Below are positions 8,011 through 16,735 of a DNA stretch of 64,000 bases, piece after piece. Every line of letters starts with the position of its first letter. Positions within the stretch are counted from its first letter, which is position 1. The position numbers and the translations under genes are program-made. The notes below the pieces were generated by a model. That model searched no databases. It had not been told where the DNA came from and was given only the letters and a program-made list of their open reading frames with translations. The DNA is from Marisalimonas sp016777705 (GTDB lineage Bacteria > Pseudomonadota > Alphaproteobacteria > Puniceispirillales > Marisalimonadaceae): NCBI RefSeq assembly GCF_047717795.1, contig NZ_CP159808.1, positions 310,001-374,000 of the forward strand. Direction: 5' to 3'.

Positions 8011-8918
8011 CAATTAAAATAGAAATGTTAGAAAAATTAAAAATACAAAAATGCTTGGACGACAATCAGTTGCTAGATAACAAAAAAAAGATAGCTAAAG
8101 ATTGGTTTGCAAATCTTCGAGATGAAATATGCGCATCTTTTGAAAAAATTGAAAACAATCGATCAAGTAAAAAGAAAAATATAAATTTTAATAAAAAGAA
8201 ATGGGAAAGAAATGGTGGAGGTGGAGGCACTATTTCAGTTATGAAGGGTAATGTTTTTGAAAAAGTTGGAGTGAATATATCCACTGTTCATGGAGAATTT
8301 TCTAAAGAATTTCGAGGCCAAATACCCGGTGCTGAAGAAAATGGAAAATTCTGGGCATCAGGTATATCAGTTGTATCACACATGTGTAATCCATTTGTAC
8401 CAGCCGCACACATGAATACGCGATTATTAGTTACAGGTGAAGGAGATAAAAAAAAGATTTGGTTTGGAGGAGGAGGAGATTTAACACCAATTTTTGAAGA
8501 TAAAAAAGCATCCAAATTATTTCATAAAAATTTTAAATCAAGTTGTGATAAATACAACTCAAATTATTATCCTAATTTTAAATATTGGTGTGATGAATAC
8601 TTTTATTTGCCTCATAGACAAGAAGCAAGAGGTATTGGAGGTATTTTTTTTGATTATTTAAATAGTAATAATTGGAATGACGATTTTTCCTTTGTTCAAG
8701 ATATTGGGAAGACTTTCTTATCCTCTTACTTAGAAATTATTAAAAGTAGAATTGAACATAAATTTTCTCAAAATGATAGAGAGGAGCAACTCGTCAGGAG
8801 AGGCAGATATGTTGAATTTAATTTATTATATGATAGGGGTACAATCTTTGGACTAAAAACTGGAGGAAATACTGAAGCAGTTCTGATGAGTTTGCCTCCC
8901 AAAGTTAGTTGGATTTAA
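8007..8918 (+). CDS. hemF: Oxygen-dependent coproporphyrinogen III oxidase
   Basis: Oxidatively decarboxylates coproporphyrinogen III to protoporphyrinogen IX in haem synthesis, using O2. The 303-residue length is normal. Family blocks appear in order: GGGGGTISVMKG near residue 71, KVGVNISTVHGEF, VVSHMCNPFVPAAHMNTR near 125, WFGGGGDLTP near 150, HRQEARGIGGIFFDYL near 201, and the C-terminal RRGRYVEFNLLYDRGT with LKTGGNTEAVLMSLPP. The start ATG overlaps the cca stop (ATGA), so translation is probably coupled. Aerobic haem synthesis fits the cytochrome bc1 genes directly downstream. Confidence 0.97.
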   Translation: MTIKIEMLEKLKIQKCLDDNQLLDNKKKIAKDWFANLRDEICASFEKIENNRSSKKKNINFNKKKWERNGGGGGTISVMKGNVFEKVGVNISTVHGEFSKEFRGQIPGAEENGKFWASGISVVSHMCNPFVPAAHMNTRLLVTGEGDKKKIWFGGGGDLTPIFEDKKASKLFHKNFKSSCDKYNSNYYPNFKYWCDEYFYLPHRQEARGIGGIFFDYLNSNNWNDDFSFVQDIGKTFLSSYLEIIKSRIEHKFSQNDREEQLVRRGRYVEFNLLYDRGTIFGLKTGGNTEAVLMSLPPKVSWI

Positions 8919-9054
8919 TTCTATTCTAAAAAATAAGTTTAAAAAGTTCTAATTTATTTTCTCTTCTCTAAAAAAAATAAAATTTACACTGAAAAAGACT
9001 AGAAATTTTAGTCAACCAGGTTTATATAGATAATATAATATCTCGAGGAAAAAA

Positions 9055-9600
9055 ATGTCTAAAAAATCTAATCCAATAAATGAAAAAGATGATAGTAAAA
9101 GAGATTTTCTTGTAGTGTCTACTTACGCATTAGCTGGAGTTGGAGCGGCATCTTTTGTATGGCCATTAATTGATCAGATGAACCCTGCTGCTGACACATT
9201 GGCTCTTGCCTCTACAGAAATCGATTTATCATCTTTAGAAGAAGGTCAATCAATTACTGTCAAATGGAGAGGTAAACCTGTTTTTGTTCGTCATAGAACT
9301 CCAGATGAAATAAAACAAGCTAAAGAAGTTTTAATTGATGATATGAGAGACCCTCAAGCTGATGCTGATCGTGTAGCTAATGAGAAATATATTGTTTTGG
9401 TTGGTGTTTGTACACATTTAGGATGCGTACCTTTAGGGCAGAAAACTGGAGATATTAAAGGACAATATGGAGGTTGGTTTTGCCCATGTCATGGATCTCA
9501 TTATGACCACTCAGGTAGAATCAGAAAAGGCCCAGCGCCTACTAACTTAGAAGTCCCGTCTTATAAGTTTTTATCTGATACACTCATCAGAATTGGATAG
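9055..9600 (+). CDS. petA: Ubiquinol-cytochrome c reductase, Rieske iron-sulfur subunit
   Basis: Carries the [2Fe-2S] centre that takes the first electron from ubiquinol in the cytochrome bc1 complex. The 181 residues comprise an N-terminal membrane anchor (about 18-40) and a periplasmic Rieske domain. Cluster box 1 is CTHLGC at 119-124 and box 2 CPCHGSH at 143-149, giving Cys119/His121 and Cys143/His146 as ligands and Cys124-Cys145 as the disulfide. Proteins of this kind use the Tat pathway, and here the motif reads SKRDFL (14-19), with lysine-arginine in place of twin arginine. CGAGGA shortly before the ATG is a plausible ribosome site. First gene of petABC. Confidence 0.97.
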   Translation: MSKKSNPINEKDDSKRDFLVVSTYALAGVGAASFVWPLIDQMNPAADTLALASTEIDLSSLEEGQSITVKWRGKPVFVRHRTPDEIKQAKEVLIDDMRDPQADADRVANEKYIVLVGVCTHLGCVPLGQKTGDIKGQYGGWFCPCHGSHYDHSGRIRKGPAPTNLEVPSYKFLSDTLIRIG

Positions 9601-9638
9601 AATAATGTATTATTTTTTGTTGTTTTCAGGAGCTATGA

Positions 9639-10889
9639 ATGTCGAAGCCTAAGTTTAAGAACCCGGTAGTTAAATGGATTGACTACAGACTTCCAATTTT
9701 TACTTTTATGGATCATGAATTAAATCACTATCCTACGCCGAAGAATTTAAATTATTTTTGGAATTTTGGTTCACTTGCTGGAATAGCCTTAGTAACAATG
9801 ATTATAACTGGTATTGTTTTATCAATGAACTATACAGCTCATGTCGATTATGCCTTTGATTCAGTTGAAAGAATTATGCGCGATGTAAATCACGGTTGGT
9901 TGATAAGATACATTCATATGAATGGAGCTAGTTTTTTCTTTATTGTAGTTTTTATTCATATATTCAGAGGTCTCTATTATGGTTCATATAAAGCACCAAG
10001 AGAACTATTATGGATATTGGGAGTACTAATTCTTTTGTTAATGATGGCAACAGCTTTTATGGGATATGTTCTTCCGTGGGGTCAAATGAGTTTTTGGGGA
10101 GCCACAGTCATTACTAACTTGTTTTCTGCAATACCGGTTGTTGGAGAAAGTATAGTTACATGGTTATGGGGCGGTTTCTCAGTTGATAATTCAACATTGA
10201 ATAGATTTTTTTCTCTTCATTTTGTTTTACCATTTGTTATAGTTGGTGTTGTTATTCTACATCTAATAGCTCTTCATAGATTTGGTTCAAATAATCCAAT
10301 AGGGATAGATGTCAAGGGCACCCAAGATACAATACCGTTTAGTCCATATTATACTATAAAGGATCTGTTTGGTTTAGGTGTGTTTTTAACTTTTTTTGCA
10401 GCAGCGGTTTTTTTCTTTCCAAATTTTATGGGTCATCCCGATAATTACATAGAAGCCAATCCAATGGTTACTCCAGCACACATTGTTCCTGAATGGTATT
10501 TTCTTCCTTTTTATGCGATTTTAAGAGCCATCCCAGATAAACTTGGTGGAGTTTTATTTATGTTTGGTGCCATAGCGGTATTATTTATTCTACCTTGGTT
10601 AGATAGGTCGCCAGTGAGATCATCACAGTTTAGACCAATTTTCAAAATATTTTTCTGGGTTTTAGTCGCAGACTGTATTTTATTAGGGTATTTGGGCGCT
10701 ATGCCTGCGGAGGGCATATACGTAATTCTATCAAGAATTGCCACCGCTTATTACTTTTTTCACTTTTTAGTTCTTTTTCCTCTTTTGCCATATATTGAAA
10801 AAACTAAACCTCTTCCAATATCAATTTCAGAACCGGTTTTAAGTGGTGCTGCTACAGCTTCAGCATTTGCAACCAGGGAGAAAAAGTAA
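9639..10889 (+). CDS. petB: Cytochrome b subunit of bc1 complex
   Basis: The membrane core of the bc1 complex, holding both b-type haems and the quinol oxidation and quinone reduction sites. 416 residues with about eight or nine membrane helices. The haem-ligand histidine pairs sit in the HMNGASFFFIVVFIHIFRG region (near 98-116) and the LHFVLPFVIVGVVILHLIALH region (near 197-217). The Qo-site PEWY motif appears as VPEWYFLPFYAILR near residue 284. An AGGAG-type site precedes the ATG. The stop codon abuts the petC start codon with no spacer, so translation is probably coupled. Confidence 0.98.
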   Translation: MSKPKFKNPVVKWIDYRLPIFTFMDHELNHYPTPKNLNYFWNFGSLAGIALVTMIITGIVLSMNYTAHVDYAFDSVERIMRDVNHGWLIRYIHMNGASFFFIVVFIHIFRGLYYGSYKAPRELLWILGVLILLLMMATAFMGYVLPWGQMSFWGATVITNLFSAIPVVGESIVTWLWGGFSVDNSTLNRFFSLHFVLPFVIVGVVILHLIALHRFGSNNPIGIDVKGTQDTIPFSPYYTIKDLFGLGVFLTFFAAAVFFFPNFMGHPDNYIEANPMVTPAHIVPEWYFLPFYAILRAIPDKLGGVLFMFGAIAVLFILPWLDRSPVRSSQFRPIFKIFFWVLVADCILLGYLGAMPAEGIYVILSRIATAYYFFHFLVLFPLLPYIEKTKPLPISISEPVLSGAATASAFATREKK

Positions 10890-11687
10890 ATGTTTTTAAA
10901 GTCTATTAAGAAAGTGAAAGTATGTTTGATTTTTATTTCAACTTTTATATCAGTTTTTCTTATTACTAACTTTTCATTTGCAGCTGGAGATAAAATTTCA
11001 TATCCCCAAAAAGAATGGACTTTTTCAGGTATTACTGGAACCTTTGACAGAGCCTCTCAACAAAGAGGTCTTCAAGTTTACAAAGAAGTTTGCTCAGGCT
11101 GTCATGGACTAAGATTACTTGCTTACAGAAATTTAAAAGCTATAGGATACAACGATAATGAGATTAAAGCCTTTGCTGCAGAAAATACTGTAAATACTAT
11201 TGATGATGAAGGTGAAGTTATTGAGAGGGCGGCAAGACCTAGTGATAAGTTTGTCTCCCCTTACCCTAATCAGCAATCTGCTAGAGCCGCTAATGGTGGT
11301 GCCTATCCTCCAGATTTATCATTAATTGTTAAAGCAAGATCAGACGGGGCAAATTATTTACATGCCCTTTTAACTGGGTATGTTGATGCTCCTTCAGAAA
11401 AAAAAGTTCCTGACGGAATGTATTACAATAAATATTACTCAGGTAATTTAATAGGTATGCCTCAACCATTATATGAAGATGGGGTGACCTATGCTGATGG
11501 AACAAAAGCAACTCCCGAACAAATGGCAAAAGATGTAACTGCTTTTTTAGCTTGGGCATCTGAACCAGAGTTAGAGGAAAGAAAACAGACTGGTATAGCT
11601 GTAATTTTATTTTTGTTAGTATTAACCCTGTTGTCATATTTTGCTATGAAGAAAATATGGGCTCCTATTAAAAATAGGCATGTTTAA
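10890..11687 (+). CDS. petC: Cytochrome c1
   Basis: The c-type cytochrome of the bc1 complex, passing electrons from the Rieske protein to a soluble or membrane cytochrome c. 265 residues. A signal peptide covers about 1-31, the haem-binding motif CSGCH is at 68-72 followed by GLRLLAYRNL, the probable methionine ligand is in the LIGMPQPLYEDGV region, and a C-terminal helix (about 237-255) anchors it in the membrane. It starts directly after the petB stop. Its last four bases overlap the convergent dienelactone hydrolase gene. Confidence 0.97.
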   Translation: MFLKSIKKVKVCLIFISTFISVFLITNFSFAAGDKISYPQKEWTFSGITGTFDRASQQRGLQVYKEVCSGCHGLRLLAYRNLKAIGYNDNEIKAFAAENTVNTIDDEGEVIERAARPSDKFVSPYPNQQSARAANGGAYPPDLSLIVKARSDGANYLHALLTGYVDAPSEKKVPDGMYYNKYYSGNLIGMPQPLYEDGVTYADGTKATPEQMAKDVTAFLAWASEPELEERKQTGIAVILFLLVLTLLSYFAMKKIWAPIKNRHV

Positions 11688-12349
11688 TCAAGGTTATTTT
11701 CAAAAAACTTGATTGTTCTATCTAGTGCAACTCTTGCGCTGACTTCATTATATTGTTTTCTATGATTGCAGTTGAAACCATGATGTGCAGGATAAGTAAA
11801 AATTTCAACTTCTGGTTTAAATTGTTTAAAATCTTTAACATCTTCTATTGGTATACTTTGATCTAATTCTCCAAAATGAGACAAAAAATTACACTTAGGA
11901 TTACAATGTTTTAGTTTTGGTATATCTCCACCATAATAAGATACACATCCAGATAATTCATTAGATTGATCAGCTATTCTCCAAGCAAGAGAACCTCCCC
12001 AACAATATCCAACTACTCCTACTTTACCTGCAGACGAAACTAAAGATATAGATGCTTCAATGTCTTTAAGTGCCTCTTTATTACATAAATCTTTTAATTT
12101 TCTACCTTTTAATACCCCTTGTTCATCATATGAAAGTTCAACATTTCTTTCTTTTCGATCAAATAATGAGGGTGCTATTGCAAGATACCCTTTTTTAGCA
12201 AAGAGATCAGTTACCTCTCGGATATGATTATTTACACCAAATATCTCTTGTAATATAACAAGTCCTGCTCTTGGTTTTTCTTTAGGTTGAGCTAAATATG
12301 CTGCAAATTTATGATTATCTCTAGCAGTTAATTCAAGAACACTATTCAT
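11684..12349 (-). CDS. Dienelactone hydrolase family protein
   Basis: An alpha/beta-hydrolase of 221 residues. The catalytic triad of the dienelactone hydrolase family is intact: cysteine nucleophile at 116 in GYCWGGS, aspartate at 163 (GELDQSIP) and histidine at 190 (HHGFN). The LQEIFGVN segment near residue 33, typical for the family, provides the glutamate that activates the cysteine. The natural substrate is unknown. Such genes are widespread outside chloroaromatic pathways and no other pathway genes are near. Converges on petC with a 4-base overlap. Confidence 0.93.
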   Translation of the reverse strand: MNSVLELTARDNHKFAAYLAQPKEKPRAGLVILQEIFGVNNHIREVTDLFAKKGYLAIAPSLFDRKERNVELSYDEQGVLKGRKLKDLCNKEALKDIEASISLVSSAGKVGVVGYCWGGSLAWRIADQSNELSGCVSYYGGDIPKLKHCNPKCNFLSHFGELDQSIPIEDVKDFKQFKPEVEIFTYPAHHGFNCNHRKQYNEVSARVALDRTIKFFENNLD

Positions 12350-12366
12350 ATTAAAGTTCCAAATAT

Positions 12367-13464
12367 TTAAACATTAAATCTAAAGTGAAAAACATCTCCA
12401 TCTTTTACTAAATAGTCTGCACCTTCAATTCTAACTCGTCCAGCATCCTTAGCAGCTTGCTCACTTTTATATTTTAAATAGTCATCGCAAGATATTGTTT
12501 CTGCTCTTATAAATCCTTTTTCAAAATCTGTATGAATTACCCCAGCAGCTCTAGGTGCTGTAGAATTTTTTTTTAAGGTCCATGCTCTGGCTTCTTTAGG
12601 GCCTATTGTAAAAAATGTAATTAAATCCAGAAGTGAAAACCCAGCCTTTATTAATCTTGATAAGCCTGACTCTTCTAAATTTAAATCTCTAAGAAAATCA
12701 GTTTTTTCATTGTACTCAAGTAAAGCAATTTCGGCTTCTATAGAACCAGAAATTATTACTGCTTCACAATTTTCATTCTTAGCTTTTTCATATATGTTTT
12801 TAGTAAAATCATTTCCAGAAGCAGCATCATTTTCATCAACATTACATACGTATAATATAGGTTTGGATGTTAATAAGTTAAAACTTTTATATTGTTTGAT
12901 TTTCTCATCAGTAAAATTACCTAAGCGTATAGGTTTGCCTTCTGATAAAAGAACATACAATTCATTCATTAAAAGTAAGTCACTCTTAGCTTCTTGGTCA
13001 TTTGTCTTAGCTTTTTTAGTTAAGTTTTGTATTTGACGATCTAAACTTTCTATATCAGCTAACATTAATTCTGTTTCAATAATCTCAGCATCCCTTAGAG
13101 GATTTATATTATTTTCAACATGTGTAATATCAGGATCCTCAAAGCATCTTAATACATGAATTATTGCATCAACTTCTCTAATGTGAGACAGGAATTTATT
13201 CCCTAATCCTTCTCCTTTACTTGCTCCGCTCACTAGCCCAGCGATGTCAACAAATTGCATCTGGGCAGGGATAATTTTTTGTGATTTTGCAAGGTTTGAA
13301 AGTTCAATTAATCTTTTATCAGGAACTGAAACTATACCTGTATTTGGTTCAATAGTACAAAAAGGATAGTTAGCAGCTTCAGCGGAAGCTGTTTCTGTTA
13401 GTGCGTTAAACAAAGTTGACTTTCCAACATTCGGCAACCCAACTATTCCGCATTTAAACCCCAT
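12367..13464 (-). CDS. ychF: Ribosome-associated GTPase/ATPase YchF
   Basis: An Obg-related P-loop protein (YchF/OLA1) that binds ribosomes and prefers ATP in characterised members. 365 residues. The Walker A motif is GLPNVGKST at 9-17, the switch region is FVDIAGLVSGASKGEGLG near 72-89, and the C-terminal TGS domain is recognisable by RAAGVIHTDFEKGFIRAE and the final DYLVKDGDVFHFRFNV. Start ATG at 13464. It lies 17 bases downstream of pth on the same strand, a very common pairing with peptidyl-tRNA hydrolase. No unusual features. Confidence 0.97.
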   Translation of the reverse strand: MGFKCGIVGLPNVGKSTLFNALTETASAEAANYPFCTIEPNTGIVSVPDKRLIELSNLAKSQKIIPAQMQFVDIAGLVSGASKGEGLGNKFLSHIREVDAIIHVLRCFEDPDITHVENNINPLRDAEIIETELMLADIESLDRQIQNLTKKAKTNDQEAKSDLLLMNELYVLLSEGKPIRLGNFTDEKIKQYKSFNLLTSKPILYVCNVDENDAASGNDFTKNIYEKAKNENCEAVIISGSIEAEIALLEYNEKTDFLRDLNLEESGLSRLIKAGFSLLDLITFFTIGPKEARAWTLKKNSTAPRAAGVIHTDFEKGFIRAETISCDDYLKYKSEQAAKDAGRVRIEGADYLVKDGDVFHFRFNV

Positions 13465-13481
13465 AATAAAATCCTAAGTTA

Positions 13482-14045
13482 CTATTTTTTTTCACTTGTA
13501 TTACCTTCAATTAAAAGTGAGATATCTTTTATTGTTTTTTTAATGGTATCATCAAGCCATGTTACACTATCCTCTGAAGTGAAATCTGACAGCACCCACC
13601 GTGATATATTTTCATTAATATTTTTTTCATATAATCTTGATGGTCGTGACACTCCAATTCTTACCCTATTATATCCCTTACCAATAGATTGATCTATGCT
13701 TTTAAGGCCATTATGACCGTTATGGCTTCCACCATTTTTAATCTTAATCTGACCGCAATCAAGATCAATTTCATCATGAATAACATAAATATTTTGAATA
13801 TCTATGTTATAAAATTCCATAATTTCTTTAACAGCTATTCCCGAATTATTCATGTATGTTGTAGGTTTCAATAAATAAACTACATTTCCATTTAATGAAA
13901 ACTTTGTATATTCAGACTTAAATTTTTTAGTAAATTTAGGAAGATTATAAAGTTTTTCTAAGTTTTCTAAAACTTTAAACCCTATATTATGTCTATTGTT
14001 TCTATAACCCGAACCAGGGTTTCCTAAACCAACTAAGAGAAACAT
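13482..14045 (-). CDS. pth: Peptidyl-tRNA hydrolase
   Basis: Frees tRNA from peptidyl-tRNAs that fall off ribosomes. 187 residues, usual for bacterial Pth. The N-terminal GLGNPGSGYRNNRHNIGF (6-23) contains the substrate-binding Asn10 and the catalytic histidine at 19. The block LLKPTTYMNNSG follows near residue 58, and VIHDEIDLDCGQIKIKNGGS holds the other conserved Asp and Asn/Gly positions. Encoded between rplY and ychF, the standard alphaproteobacterial arrangement. Confidence 0.97.
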   Translation of the reverse strand: MFLLVGLGNPGSGYRNNRHNIGFKVLENLEKLYNLPKFTKKFKSEYTKFSLNGNVVYLLKPTTYMNNSGIAVKEIMEFYNIDIQNIYVIHDEIDLDCGQIKIKNGGSHNGHNGLKSIDQSIGKGYNRVRIGVSRPSRLYEKNINENISRWVLSDFTSEDSVTWLDDTIKKTIKDISLLIEGNTSEKK

Positions 14046-14087
14046 TTTTAAAATTAAAACTCACTATAGTTAGAGTGATAGTTATTA

Positions 14088-14729
14088 CTAACTATCACTT
14101 TTGCCTTCTTCTGTTTCTTCAGAAACTTCTTCTGTATCTTCAGTTTCATCAGCATCGTCCAATCCACCTCTTGGTGCAGCAATAGTAGCGACAGTAAAAT
14201 CCCTGTCTGTAATGGTTGGTGTGCAGCCTTCAGGGAGTTCAATTGAACTAATATGGATAGTATGACCTACATTTAAACCTTCTAGATCTACTGTTAATTT
14301 TTCAGGTATTGAAATTGCAGGGCAGTTCAGCTCAACTTTAGATCTTACTATATTTAGTACACCTCCTAGTTTTAATCCTGTACATTTATCTTCATTTAAG
14401 AATTCTACGGCGATACCAACAGCAACAGTCGCGTTTTTGGTAACTCTTAAAAAATCAACATGTATAGCTTCTTCAGAAACTGGATGTTGTTGGATATCAC
14501 GAGGTAAAACAAAATGTGTTTCATTATTAACGTTAATGTTTATAAGTTGACTAAAAATACCAGGTTTATGCATAAGTTGACGCCATTGATTAGCGTCTAA
14601 AGTTACAGATACAGCAGTTTCTTTGTTGCCGTAAATAACTGCTGGAACTAATCCAGCACGTCTTGCAGCTCTGGCAGACCCCTTACCAACCTGACTTCGA
14701 GCTTCGGCTTTAATATCTATGGTTTCCAT
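14088..14729 (-). CDS. rplY: 50S ribosomal protein L25/general stress protein Ctc
   Basis: Binds 5S rRNA in the large subunit. 213 residues, the long Ctc form with an N-terminal L25 domain (about 1-92) and a C-terminal TL5 domain. The start METIDIKAEARSQVGKGSAR and the GLVPAVIYGNKE segment are typical. The block LPRDIQQHPVSEEAIHVDF falls at the domain boundary. The tail after residue 190 is a low-complexity acidic stretch rich in Glu, Asp and Thr. GGAGAAAATTAG precedes the ATG. A strong hairpin lies in the leader (14750-14777). Downstream genes are pth and ychF. Confidence 0.96.
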   Translation of the reverse strand: METIDIKAEARSQVGKGSARAARRAGLVPAVIYGNKETAVSVTLDANQWRQLMHKPGIFSQLININVNNETHFVLPRDIQQHPVSEEAIHVDFLRVTKNATVAVGIAVEFLNEDKCTGLKLGGVLNIVRSKVELNCPAISIPEKLTVDLEGLNVGHTIHISSIELPEGCTPTITDRDFTVATIAAPRGGLDDADETEDTEEVSEETEEGKSDS

Positions 14730-14749
14730 CTAATTTTCTCCTTTAAATA

Positions 14750-14777
14750 ATTCTTTGCCTCCAGGGGTGCAAAGAAT
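14750..14777 (-). other. Hairpin between prs and rplY
   Basis: A perfect 9-bp inverted repeat (ATTCTTTGC and its complement GCAAAGAAT) encloses ten bases and lies about 20 bases before the rplY start, on the side of the prs 3' end. No long T run follows on the minus strand, so it is not a standard intrinsic terminator. It may be an RNA-processing site, a leader structure for rplY, or a weak terminator. Confidence 0.5.
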
Positions 14778-14828
14778 AATGCATACATAACCTTATATTT
14801 CAAAAATATAAAGCAATTTATATAAAAA

Positions 14829-15761
14829 TTACTCAAAAAGACTTGAAACGGATTGTTCCATGTGAACACGACGAATAGCTTCGCCTATAATAGGGGCAAT
14901 TGAAATTTGTTTAATACTATCTGACATTTTAACAGCTTCAGTTGCGGTAATAGAATCTGTAGTAACTAATGTACTCAATGGAGAGTTACTAATTTTGCTA
15001 ACAGCAGAGCCTGATAATACTCCGTGAGTCACGTAAGCATCAACGCTGATTGCCCCAACACCCATTAAAGCTTTTGCAGCGTTGCATAATGTGCCACCTG
15101 AGTCGATTATGTCATCAACTAAGATACAATGATGATTTGATACATCCCCAATAATATTCATTACCTCAGAAGATCCCGCTTTTTCTCTCCTTTTGTCTAT
15201 GATTGCCAAATTAGCATTAATTCGTCTGGCAATTGCTCTGGCCCTTACAACACCACCAACATCTGGAGAAACAACTACCACTGGTTTATCTTTGTATCGC
15301 TCTTCTATATTTTTAATAAATACTGGTGCGGCAAATAGATTATCTGTAGGAATATCAAAAAAACCTTGTATTTGTCCAGCGTGCAAATCCATAGTTAATA
15401 TTCTATCAGCACCTGCTTTAGTTATTAGGTTTGCTACTAGCTTTGCAGAAATGGGTGTCCTTGGCCCTGATTTTCTATCTTGTCTTGCGTAACCATAATA
15501 AGGAATTACAGCTGTTATTCTTTTTGCACTAGCTCTTCTAAGCGCATCTAAGGATACAAGTAACTCCATTAAATTATCATTCGCTGGATAAGATGTAGAT
15601 TGTATTATAAACATATCTTCACCTCTTACGTTTTCTTGAACTTCAACAAAAACTTCCATGTCAGAAAACCTTTTAACTTCGGCTTTTACAAGTTGAGTGT
15701 TCAGTGTTTTAGCGATACTTTCAGCCAAGTTTATATTTGAGTTACAAGCAAGTATTTTCAT
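14829..15761 (-). CDS. prs: Ribose-phosphate pyrophosphokinase
   Basis: Makes PRPP from ribose 5-phosphate and ATP for nucleotide, histidine and tryptophan synthesis. About 310 residues from the ATG at 15761. A TTG five codons upstream is possible, but MKILACNSN matches the family start. Visible family blocks are YYGYARQDRKSGPRTPIS near residue 92, TMDLHAGQIQGFFDIPTDNL near 122, VVSPDVGGVVRA and the PRPP loop VDDIIDSGGTLCNA near 212. Carbamoyl-phosphate synthase elsewhere in the window draws on the same nucleotide pathways. Its product leads into the L25 gene through the hairpin region. Confidence 0.97.
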   Translation of the reverse strand: MKILACNSNINLAESIAKTLNTQLVKAEVKRFSDMEVFVEVQENVRGEDMFIIQSTSYPANDNLMELLVSLDALRRASAKRITAVIPYYGYARQDRKSGPRTPISAKLVANLITKAGADRILTMDLHAGQIQGFFDIPTDNLFAAPVFIKNIEERYKDKPVVVVSPDVGGVVRARAIARRINANLAIIDKRREKAGSSEVMNIIGDVSNHHCILVDDIIDSGGTLCNAAKALMGVGAISVDAYVTHGVLSGSAVSKISNSPLSTLVTTDSITATEAVKMSDSIKQISIAPIIGEAIRRVHMEQSVSSLFE

Positions 15762-15843
15762 AAGTCGTTGTCCCAAAAAACTTAAATAATTTTAATAACA
15801 TTTTGAAAGGAACAATGCCAAGTTTTATTAAAAATTTTTTGAT

Positions 15844-15909
15844 TTATAAAAACATTAAAATAATTAAACCTAAAATTAACACAAAGAAAAATATAATCAA
15901 ATGTGGCAT
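15844..15909 (-). CDS. Possible 21-residue hydrophobic small protein
   Basis: A short frame just after pgeF with ATG at 15909 encoding 21 residues, almost all Leu, Ile, Phe or Val after MPH, long enough for one membrane helix. AAGG overlaps the pgeF stop region and lies about 10 bases upstream, which would allow coupled translation. No family is recognised, and a hydrophobic frame of this length can arise by chance in T-rich DNA. The remaining spacer up to prs shows nothing else. Confidence 0.3.
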   Translation of the reverse strand: MPHLIIFFFVLILGLIILMFL

Positions 15910-15916
15910 TTAAATA

Positions 15917-16699
15917 CTACCTTATTATCCCAATGACTGATATTTGTCTGCCTGTCTTAATTTTTGTTTGAGGCCTTTTATGTGTAGCTCTTCTATGACT
16001 GAAGAAAAGGTTAGAATTTGCATAAGTATCCATTTCTACATCGCCAATTTTTCTTATTTTTGAATATTTAAGACTTTCTCTTAATAACAAAGGAAGATCA
16101 AATAAATATTGATTATTTTTTTTTTTTAATAATATAGAACTGTTTGCCTTATAAAATAAGCTATCTTGAACTATATGTACGACGTCTTTCTTTATTTCAT
16201 ATGAGTTTTTATGTATTACAGGTCCGATTATAGCTGTGATAGCGTCTCTTTTAGCCCCAATTTTTTCCATTTTTATTATTGTTTTTTCAATTATGCTATT
16301 AACAGCTCCTCGCCAACCAGCATGGCATGCACCAATAATATTTGTTACATTATCATAGAATAATATTGGAGCACAATCTGCACCAAGAATTGATAAACCT
16401 ATGCCCTTCAAGTTTGTAACAAGCCCATCAGCTTCTTTGAAATTATAATTCATACTTCTATTATTTAAGGTAATAATGTCAGTAGAGTGTACTTGGTTAA
16501 GTTGTATTATTGTATCTAAGTCTAATTCTTTTCTGACCAATTCTAAGTTTTCTTTAACATTGATTGAATCATCTTCATTGTTAAAGCTACAATTAAGAGT
16601 GTCATAAGGCTTTTTAGATATTCCTCCAGATCTTGTAAAAAAGCCATAACTAATTCTTGAATCATCTAAAATTGGATGTTGAATTTTTAAAATTTTCAT
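15917..16699 (-). CDS. pgeF: Peptidoglycan editing factor PgeF / LACC1-like (YfiH family)
   Basis: A 260-residue YfiH/DUF152 protein. Characterised members remove wrongly incorporated L-Ser at position 1 of peptidoglycan precursors or act as purine nucleoside phosphorylase/adenosine deaminase. The metal/active-site residues are recognisable: His in NQVHSTD (about 70), Cys in GADCAPILFYD (about 106-116), and His in CHAGWRGAV (about 124). The C-terminal FFSHRRATHKR block is typical. Follows lgt on the same strand, a common alphaproteobacterial neighbour. The family call is firm. The physiological reaction is inferred. Confidence 0.93.
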   Translation of the reverse strand: MKILKIQHPILDDSRISYGFFTRSGGISKKPYDTLNCSFNNEDDSINVKENLELVRKELDLDTIIQLNQVHSTDIITLNNRSMNYNFKEADGLVTNLKGIGLSILGADCAPILFYDNVTNIIGACHAGWRGAVNSIIEKTIIKMEKIGAKRDAITAIIGPVIHKNSYEIKKDVVHIVQDSLFYKANSSILLKKKNNQYLFDLPLLLRESLKYSKIRKIGDVEMDTYANSNLFFSHRRATHKRPQTKIKTGRQISVIGIIR

Positions 16700-16735
16700 A
16701 AGTACACGCCATATAAATTCATTTAATAAATGAAC

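Noticed and set aside
8997..9013. Inverted repeat GACTA/TAGTC upstream of petA as a terminator for hemF
   Set aside because: Only 5 base pairs and no T run follows. Probably chance.
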